Source: Paractinoplanes abujensis (lineage in GTDB: Bacteria; Actinomycetota; Actinomycetes; Mycobacteriales; Micromonosporaceae). From it: DNA of 64,000 nt. Position numbers and translations under genes: made by a program. Position 1 is the stretch's first letter; each line of letters starts with the position of its first letter. The notes below the pieces were generated by a model. The model was not told where the DNA came from. It saw nothing but the letters and a program-made list of their open reading frames with translations, and searched no databases. This document shows positions 58,864 through 64,000 of this stretch, piece after piece. The stretch lies in assembly GCF_014204895.1 (NCBI RefSeq), contig NZ_JACHMF010000001.1, forward strand, positions 6,262,001-6,326,000. Direction: 5' to 3'.

Positions 58864-59451
58864 CTATCGCAGTTCGATGATCGCTTCGATCAGCAACCAG
58901 ATGCCGAAGATAGCGAAGAGCGCGGCCGCGCCGTACTTGATGGCCTTCTCGGGCAGGTGCCGGCCCAGCATGCGGCCCACGACGATGGCCAGCGCGTCGG
59001 CCGCGACCATGCCCACCGTCGAGCCCAGCCACGTGCCGAACCAGCCGTACTGGGTGGCCAGGGTGATGGTGGCCAGCATGGTCTTGTCGCCCAGCTCGGC
59101 CAGGAAGAAGGCGCCACCCACGGCCAGGATGGCCGAACCGGTGCTGCGCTCGGCCTTGGTCTTCTCGTCGTCGGTCAGTTTGTCGCCGCGCAGCGTCCAG
59201 GCGCCGAAGGCGAGGAAGGCCAGGGCCGCGATCAGGTTGATCCAGCCGGTGGGCAGGGTCGCGCCCAGGCCGTAACCGATGCCGACCGACACCAGGTGCA
59301 CGACCGCGGTGGCCACCGTGATGCCGATCAGCACCGGGAGGGTTTTGAAGCGGGTCGCGAACGTCAGCGCCATGAGCTGGGACTTGTCACCCAGCTCGGC
59401 CACGAAGATGACGGCGAAACTGACCGCCGTCGCGACGAGGAAGCCTTCCAC
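58864..59451 (-). CDS. TMEM165/GDT1-family cation exporter
   Basis: A 195-residue, six-helix membrane protein of the GDT1/UPF0016 family, bacterial members of which export Mn2+ or Ca2+. Both family motifs are present: ELGDKS at 19-24 and ELGDKT at 119-124. I choose GTG 59451 (VEGFLVATAV), which has GGGAG upstream. The ATG at 59532 lies right after the riboswitch aptamer and would put the leader hairpin inside the coding region. Control by a yybP-ykoY riboswitch strongly supports a manganese role. Confidence 0.92.
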   Translation of the reverse strand: MEGFLVATAVSFAVIFVAELGDKSQLMALTFATRFKTLPVLIGITVATAVVHLVSVGIGYGLGATLPTGWINLIAALAFLAFGAWTLRGDKLTDDEKTKAERSTGSAILAVGGAFFLAELGDKTMLATITLATQYGWFGTWLGSTVGMVAADALAIVVGRMLGRHLPEKAIKYGAAALFAIFGIWLLIEAIIELR

Positions 59452-59485
59452 AGAAATGTTCTCCCGGTATCCGAGCGGACCGGGC

Positions 59486-59522
59486 AGAAGCGGCTCAGGG
59501 CGACCTCGACCCGGCCGCTTCT
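59486..59522 (-). terminator. Expression-platform hairpin of the Mn riboswitch
   Basis: AGAAGCGGC / GCCGCTTCT, a 9-bp perfect inverted repeat between the aptamer and GTG 59451. It could act as an intrinsic terminator in the leader or as part of the switch. Confidence 0.6.
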
Positions 59523-59535
59523 CAGCAGCCATGGT

Positions 59536-59635
59536 CGAAGGTCTCGCTCGCCTTGAGTGAAAGGCCGCGCGGCCGGACCCTCAAGGATCAAGGGTCAGTA
59601 TGTCGACCGCGACATTGGGAACTACTCCCCTTCGC
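59536..59635 (-). promoter_or_regulatory. yybP-ykoY manganese riboswitch
   Basis: The leader RNA has the 5' block GAAGGGGAGTAG, an internal GTCGACATACTGACC and the 3' block GCGAGCGAGACCTTCG, all conserved in yybP-ykoY aptamers, which bind Mn2+ and turn on export genes. Spacing of the blocks is about 100 nt, as usual. Confidence 0.93.
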
Positions 59636-59652
59636 GGGAACGAGCATAGCCA

Positions 59653-59680
59653 ACGGCCCCCGCCCGCGGGCAGGGGCCGT
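59653..59680 (-). terminator. Terminator of the TAP-type peptidase gene
   Basis: ACGGCCCC / GGGGCCGT with an inner GCCCGCGGGC palindrome, giving a long GC stem, starting 9 nt past the stop codon. Confidence 0.75.
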
Positions 59681-59688
59681 GAGCGTGA

Positions 59689-61308
59689 TCACCGTCCGGC
59701 GATGAGTTTCTGCATCTCCAGGCGTGCGGCGGGCACCGGCGCCCGCTTGGCCTTGGTGTCGGCCGTCGCCGCGGCCACCGGTTCGGGAGGCTCGATCGGC
59801 GAGCAGCGCTTGTCGGAGCGCTCGCCGTCCTGCCGCTCGGGCAGCCGGCCCGAGGCCAGGTAGTCGGCGATCGTGTCGTCCACGCACCGGTTGCCGTAGA
59901 GCGAACCGGAGTGCGTAGTGCCGCCGACCCCCTCGACCAGCACCGAGCGCGGGAACCGCTTGCGGGCCTCCAGCGCGCCGGTGAACGGGGTCGCCGCGTC
60001 CAGCGTCTCGCTGACCATCAGCACGGGCGGGACGGTCTCACCGGAGACGGTGACCGGGATCCCGCTGGGCGCCGGCCACGTCCGGCAGGGCGCGTTGTAC
60101 CAGGCGTTGGCCCAGGTCTCGAAGGGCGCCTTGCGGTGCACCTGCCAGTTGTCCGCGGTCCACTTGGTCCAGCTCGTGGGCCAGGGGGCGTCGGTGCACT
60201 GGGTGGCGAGGTAGACCGCGTAGTTGTTGTCGGCGTCCTTGCCCTGCGGGTTGTTCGTGTCGTACAGGCGCTTGAGCCCGCTCGCGTCGCCCTCGCGCAC
60301 CCAGTCGCTGAAGGCCCGGGCGATGTCGTTCCAGCCGAACGTGTAGTACCCGGCCTGCAGGAAGATGTCGGTGAGCTCGGCCGGGCCGATCACCCCGCCC
60401 GCGGGCCGGCGGATCAGTTGCTTCTGCTCGGCGTAGAAACGCTGCCGCACCTCGCGGGTGGTCTTGCCGAGGCGGAACACCCGGTGGTGCTTGGCCAGCC
60501 AGCCGAAGTAGACCTGGATGTTGCGGTCGAAGGCCAGGTCCTGGTCGAGGTTCGAGTCGTACCAGACGCGCGCGGGGTTCACGACGCCGTCGAGCACCAT
60601 CCGGCGCACCCGCTCGGGGTAGCGGGTCGCGTAGACCTGGCCCAGGTACGTCCCGTACGAGAAGCCGTAGAAGTTGATCTGCCGCGCGCCCAGCTCGTAC
60701 CGGATCAGATCCATGTCCCGTACGGTGTCCAGGGTCTTGAGGTGGCCGAGCAGCTCACCACCTGACTTGGCGCACGCCTTGGCGTAGCCCTCGGCCCGCT
60801 TGAGCCACGTCTTCTCGAGCTTCGCCGTGGTCGGCACGTACGCCGGGCGGTTGTATCCCGTGTAGTCGTTGTCGCAGCTCAGCGCGGGCTTGCTGGCCCC
60901 TACACCGCGGGGGTCGAAACCGATCCAGTCGTACGCCGCCCCGGCCTGCTTGGGCACCAGCGAGCCCAGCACCGACAGGCCGCGGCCCTTGGCGCCCGGA
61001 CCGCCCGGGTTGACCAGCATGACGCCCTGGAACTTGGCGTCCGGGACGGTGTGCTTGATCCGGGACACGGCAATCTGGATCTTCTTGCCGTTCGGGTCGG
61101 AGTGGTCCAGCGGGACGCTCACGAAGCCGCACTGGGCCTGGTGCGTCCGCAGGGCGGGCTCGGTGCACGAGCTCCATTTGATCGTCCGGGCCGCTCGCGC
61201 GGTCCGGTCCGTCTCCACACCTCGATCGTCCGCGGCCCGCGCGTCACTCGCCGGGACCCCGATCACCACCAAGGCGATCGTCGTGGCCGCCGCCAGTAGT
61301 CGTCTCAT
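59689..61308 (-). CDS. Secreted alpha/beta hydrolase, tripeptidyl aminopeptidase type
   Basis: A 539-residue exported serine hydrolase of the SlpD/TAP group of actinomycetes. Signal peptide to about residue 25. The oxyanion motif NPGGPG is at 100-105, IGFDPRGVG follows, the nucleophile Ser217 lies in GFSYG, the acid in SETLDAATPF, and the catalytic His in GGTTHSGSLYG. The C-terminal TAP domain includes the characteristic Cys residues. It removes short peptides from protein N-termini outside the cell. GAGAGG precedes ATG 61308. Confidence 0.92.
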   Translation of the reverse strand: MRRLLAAATTIALVVIGVPASDARAADDRGVETDRTARAARTIKWSSCTEPALRTHQAQCGFVSVPLDHSDPNGKKIQIAVSRIKHTVPDAKFQGVMLVNPGGPGAKGRGLSVLGSLVPKQAGAAYDWIGFDPRGVGASKPALSCDNDYTGYNRPAYVPTTAKLEKTWLKRAEGYAKACAKSGGELLGHLKTLDTVRDMDLIRYELGARQINFYGFSYGTYLGQVYATRYPERVRRMVLDGVVNPARVWYDSNLDQDLAFDRNIQVYFGWLAKHHRVFRLGKTTREVRQRFYAEQKQLIRRPAGGVIGPAELTDIFLQAGYYTFGWNDIARAFSDWVREGDASGLKRLYDTNNPQGKDADNNYAVYLATQCTDAPWPTSWTKWTADNWQVHRKAPFETWANAWYNAPCRTWPAPSGIPVTVSGETVPPVLMVSETLDAATPFTGALEARKRFPRSVLVEGVGGTTHSGSLYGNRCVDDTIADYLASGRLPERQDGERSDKRCSPIEPPEPVAAATADTKAKRAPVPAARLEMQKLIAGR

Positions 61309-61345
61309 GCCAGCCTCTCGTGTCCGATTCGCCCCAATATGGTGA

Positions 61346-61379
61346 GGCGTGGACGGCGGCATGAGGGGCCGTCCACGCC
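61346..61379 (-). terminator. Terminator of the MFS gene
   Basis: GGCGTGGACGG / CCGTCCACGCC, 11-bp perfect stem, 12-nt loop, starting 16 nt past the MFS stop codon. Confidence 0.8.
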
Positions 61380-61394
61380 GGGGCGACCGGTTTT

Positions 61395-62609
61395 TCAGCC
61401 GTTTGTACGGATTCGCTGGGCCACCAGGGCGACCGCTCCCAGGGCGGCGACGACCAGTCCGTAGACGAGGGCGGTGTCGTGCAGACCGGCGGACGTGGCG
61501 GCGAAACCGGCGATCACGGCCGGGACGCTGAAGGCCACGTACGCGATGACGAGCGCGACCGCGAACAGCTCCCCACGCTCGTGCGGCGCGGCCAGGACGG
61601 CCAGGGTGCCGAACGAGGCCAGGGCCGACGCGCCGAACCCGATCCCCGAGAGCACGGTGCCGGTCGCGGCCAGCACGGCGCTGCCCAGTTCCAGACCGGT
61701 CACGCTGATCACGGCGCCCACGGTCAGCAGGCTCCCGGCGATGGTGAGCACTCGCCTGGTGGTCACCTTGCGCAGCGCGTACGAGGTCAGGGCGCCCGTG
61801 CCGCACAGCAGCGTGACGACCAGGCCGCCGATCAGGTGGCTGCTCAGGTCGAACACACCGGCCGCGACGGACGGCCCGAGAGAGAGGTAGAGCCCGCCGA
61901 TGGCCCAGCTGGCCACGATGATCGGCGCCAGCGCGAGCACGTCGGCGCGCAGCCGGGCCGGGACACCGAGCCGGGGCGCGAGCGAGGCGGCGGCACCGGG
62001 GCGGCGGGCCGAGGTCTCGGGGATCCGGGCCACCACGATCGCGGCCAGCACCATGCCGGCCAGCAGCAACGCCCAGACGAAGTGGGTGGGCGAGGGACCG
62101 TACTGCACCAGCGCGCCGCAGCCGAGGGCGCCGATCGCGAGCCCGGCGACGGGTGCGATCCCGTTGATCAGACCGGCCCGGCCCGGGGCGTGCGGCGGGT
62201 TGAGGTCGACCAGGGCCGCGCCCAGGGTCGTCATGGCGGCGCCGGTCGCGATGCCCTGCAGCAGCCGGGCCAGCAGCAGGATCGAGACGTCGCCGGCGGT
62301 CAGGAAGAGGATCAGCGACACCGCCTCGAGCCCGATCGCAGCGGCCAGCACCGGGCGGCGGCCGATGTGGTCGGAGAGGGCGCCCAACATCACCAACGAG
62401 CCGATCAGCCCGACGACGTACACCGCGAAGATGACCGTCAGGGTTGTTGCCGAAAAGCCCCATAAATGCTGGTACACCACGTAGAGCGGGGACGGCGCGG
62501 CGGACGCGGCGGCGAACGTCACGAAGATCGCGGCGATCGCGGCGAAGGCGACGGGGCGGGACAGCCGCCGGTGCCGCAGGGCCGGTTCGGCTTGGGTGAG
62601 GGTGGTCAC
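61395..62609 (-). CDS. MFS efflux transporter
   Basis: A 404-residue, 12-helix major facilitator protein of a drug-efflux type. APSPLYVVYQHLWGFS follows helix 1, the loop 2-3 motif is GALSDHIGRRPVL, and helix 4-5 carries LLQGIATGAAMTTLGAALVDLNP. The start is GTG 62609. It is divergent from a TetR-family regulator with two operator-like palindromes between, so expression is probably derepressed by the exported compound. Substrate unknown. Confidence 0.9.
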   Translation of the reverse strand: MTTLTQAEPALRHRRLSRPVAFAAIAAIFVTFAAASAAPSPLYVVYQHLWGFSATTLTVIFAVYVVGLIGSLVMLGALSDHIGRRPVLAAAIGLEAVSLILFLTAGDVSILLLARLLQGIATGAAMTTLGAALVDLNPPHAPGRAGLINGIAPVAGLAIGALGCGALVQYGPSPTHFVWALLLAGMVLAAIVVARIPETSARRPGAAASLAPRLGVPARLRADVLALAPIIVASWAIGGLYLSLGPSVAAGVFDLSSHLIGGLVVTLLCGTGALTSYALRKVTTRRVLTIAGSLLTVGAVISVTGLELGSAVLAATGTVLSGIGFGASALASFGTLAVLAAPHERGELFAVALVIAYVAFSVPAVIAGFAATSAGLHDTALVYGLVVAALGAVALVAQRIRTNG

Positions 62610-62623
62610 GAGAACCCCTTAAC

Positions 62624-62637
62624 AGACAGGTCTGTCT
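62624..62637. promoter_or_regulatory. TetR operator, site 1
   Basis: AGACAGGTCTGTCT, a palindrome except at its two central bases, 15 nt upstream of the MFS start codon. Confidence 0.75.
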
Positions 62638-62660
62638 ACTGGCGTGTCGAGCCCGAGACT

Positions 62661-62674
62661 AGACAGATCTGTCT
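62661..62674. promoter_or_regulatory. TetR operator, site 2
   Basis: AGACAGATCTGTCT, a perfect 14-bp palindrome just upstream of the tetR-type TACCGT box (62677-62682). Its centre is 37 bp from that of site 1. It would autoregulate the regulator. Confidence 0.8.
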
Positions 62675-62689
62675 GGTACCGTCAACGGC

Positions 62690-63289
62690 ATGTCCGCTGC
62701 GTCACCCACCGCCACCAGCGTTCCCGCTCCCCGTAAGGCCTCAGCCCGTGACCGCCTGCTGGCCGCCGCCGACGAACTGTTCTACGCCGAGGGCGTGCAC
62801 ACCGTCGGCATCGACCGCATCATCGAGCGGGCCGGCGTGGCCAAGGCCTCGCTCTACAGCACCTTCGGAAGCAAGGACGAGCTGGTCCGGGCCTACCTGG
62901 AGGGCCGGCACAAGCTACGCCGATCCCGGCTGCTGGCCGGCCTGGAGGCCTACGACGACCCCCGCGACCGCCTGCTCGGTGTGTTCGAGGTGCTGGCCGA
63001 ACTGGCCGGTACGCCCGGCTTCCGAGGCTGCCCCTTCTACAACGCCAGCGCCGAATCCCCCGCCGGCGGCCCGGTCGAGGAGGTCTCGAACGCCAACCGC
63101 GCCTGGACCAAGGGCCTCTTCTACGAACTGGCCCGCGACGCCGGCGCCCACGACCCGGCCACCCTGGCCGACCAGCTGGTCATCCTCTACGACGGCGCCT
63201 CGGCCGGGGCCCGCATGGACAAGAACTCGCAGGCCGCCCACACCGCCCGCACCGTCGCCGCCGCCCTCCTGGCCGCGGCCACGCTCTGA
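62690..63289 (+). CDS. TetR-family regulator
   Basis: A 199-residue repressor. The N-terminal helix-turn-helix spans about 18-65 (RDRLLAAADELFYAEGVHTVGIDRIIERAGVAKASLYSTFGSKDEL, given by position). The C-terminal ligand domain (LLGVFEVLAELAGTPGFRGCPFYNASAE) belongs to a group linked to MFS efflux genes. ATG 62690 lies 7 nt after TACCGT, so the mRNA may be leaderless. Divergent from the MFS gene, which it most likely represses. Confidence 0.9.
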   Translation: MSAASPTATSVPAPRKASARDRLLAAADELFYAEGVHTVGIDRIIERAGVAKASLYSTFGSKDELVRAYLEGRHKLRRSRLLAGLEAYDDPRDRLLGVFEVLAELAGTPGFRGCPFYNASAESPAGGPVEEVSNANRAWTKGLFYELARDAGAHDPATLADQLVILYDGASAGARMDKNSQAAHTARTVAAALLAAATL

Positions 63290-63290
63290 C

Positions 63291-63728
63291 TCAGAGGGCG
63301 AGGTCGCTGAGCTTCTCCAGGGCCGGGAGGGCGGCCATCACGGCCTCGTGCTCCTCGGGGGTCAGGCCCCGCAGCAGCTCGGACAGGGCGGCCGCGCGGA
63401 CCGCGCGGCGGTGGGCCACGGCGGCCCGGCCGGCCTCGGTGATGCTGACGACCACGGCGCGGCCGTCGGTGGGGTCGTCAGTGCGTTCGGCCAGACCTTC
63501 CTTTTCCAAGCGGGTCACGAGCTGGGTCATGGCGGGCTGGCTGATGCCCTCGGGGGCGTAGAGCTCGCTGAGGCGGTGCGGTCCGGAACGCTCGAGCCGG
63601 CGCAGCGTCGAGGCCGCGGTCAGGCTGAGCGGCCCGCGCGGCGTGAGCCGGCGGAGCGTCTCGTAGAAGCGCTCGAACCCCGCGGCGATGGCGGCGTCGG
63701 CGTCCGTGATGCTGGGGGCAGGCTGCAC
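63291..63728 (-). CDS. MarR-family regulator
   Basis: A 145-residue winged-helix regulator. HRLSELYAPEGISQPAMTQLVTRLEKEGLAERT is the DNA-binding helix-turn-helix and DDPTDGRAVVVSITEAG the wing, with helices on both sides for dimerisation. The start is GTG 63728, close to an inverted repeat that probably serves for autorepression. It ends 2 nt from the tetR-type gene, tail to tail. Target genes beyond itself are not apparent, unless the truncated gene at the right edge is one. Confidence 0.9.
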   Translation of the reverse strand: MQPAPSITDADAAIAAGFERFYETLRRLTPRGPLSLTAASTLRRLERSGPHRLSELYAPEGISQPAMTQLVTRLEKEGLAERTDDPTDGRAVVVSITEAGRAAVAHRRAVRAAALSELLRGLTPEEHEAVMAALPALEKLSDLAL

Positions 63729-63734
63729 CCCTAA

Positions 63735-63753
63735 TTCATATCAGGGTTATGAA
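63735..63753. promoter_or_regulatory. MarR operator
   Basis: TTCATA-N7-TATGAA, a perfect 6-bp inverted repeat in an AT-rich patch just upstream of the marR-type start and overlapping its likely -10 (TATGAAT on the minus strand). Confidence 0.65.
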
Positions 63754-63821
63754 ATGCGGTTCCCCCGTACGTGCCGGGCCGTCGGGCAGACGCACAACGG
63801 ACGAAATGTCACCATGCAGTC

Positions 63822-64000
63822 ATGGACGAGCAAACCCTCGACCACGGCCCGGACGTCGACGCCTGCTCCTGGCTGCGCCCGCATCTGGGCACCACTACCG
63901 GCGGCGGACGGGCCCCGCGCGAGTACGTCGTCGCGTTGCGCCACGTGGCCCGGACCCTCGACGCCGACCCGGGCTGGCTCTCCTGGTGGCAGCAGACCGG
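63822..64000 (+). CDS. Unknown protein, N-terminal fragment
   Basis: An open frame from ATG 63822 to the right edge, about 59 residues so far: MDEQTLDHGPDVDACSWLRP and then helical, Arg/Ala/Trp-containing sequence. No recognised domain and no signal peptide. It lies opposite the MarR regulator across the operator, so it could be regulated by it. Codon use is normal for this genome. Confidence 0.5.
   Translation, partial: MDEQTLDHGPDVDACSWLRPHLGTTTGGGRAPREYVVALRHVARTLDADPGWLSWWQQT

Overview
The window is high-GC DNA with many GTG starts, several genes that look leaderless (a TANNNT box 6-8 nt before the start codon), SigF- and SigE-type sigma factors and GC-driven antisense open frames. This points to a filamentous actinomycete, most likely in the Micromonosporaceae (Actinoplanes-like). 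The family is my inference from gene content; no rRNA or marker gene is present to prove it. I see no tRNA, rRNA, CRISPR array, insertion sequence or integrase.

Left part (1-6339): the end of an L-rhamnose operon (ABC importer rhaT-P-Q-S, mutarotase rhaM, isomerase rhaI) closed by a strong hairpin, then a convergent NUDIX hydrolase. 6482-11579 is an accessory-looking island. It holds a Trypco1 protein, a trypsin / P-loop / TPR fusion, a convergent unknown gene and a small membrane protein, and it resembles the predicted Trypco conflict systems. 11620-15554 is a second sugar ABC importer with a divergent LacI regulator and a palindromic operator. 15672-21122 holds an exported discoidin/beta-helix protein, a phosphoesterase, an L,D-transpeptidase lipoprotein and a frameshifted toxin gene with an intact candidate immunity gene. 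21127-26276 is an IclR-linked carbohydrate locus with a fused two-permease protein and a 2-keto-3-deoxy-sugar-acid dehydratase-like enzyme.

Middle part (26273-46528): an SF1 helicase, a royal-jelly/Yellow protein and glyA under a ZTP riboswitch, then a Na+/H+ antiporter. A gap with two DnaA-box-like 9-mers follows. Next come an intradiol-dioxygenase-like lipoprotein, an ArsB/SLC13-type transporter and a partner-switching sigma locus (STAS protein, HATPase kinase, SigF-type sigma). After these are cell-wall and envelope enzymes, a stand-alone LigD phosphoesterase domain, DedA, HAD, DyP peroxidase, SDR and GH18 genes.

Right part (46601-64000): a holin-like/phosphatase fusion, three exported beta-rich proteins, NDH-2, a SigE sigma with a co-translated membrane-anchored propeller, a YbhN-type membrane protein and a TPR protein. 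Then come a GDT1-family cation exporter under a yybP-ykoY (Mn2+) riboswitch followed by a cyclase-family gene, a secreted TAP-type peptidase, an MFS/TetR divergent pair with two operators, a MarR regulator and a truncated gene at the edge.

Best leads: the Trypco1/protease cassette; the toxin gene broken by one base in a C run; the single-chain two-domain ABC permease; SD sequestration behind the ZTP riboswitch; the AGCGCT-core operators near the beta-helix gene; and the 31-bp direct repeats before sigE.
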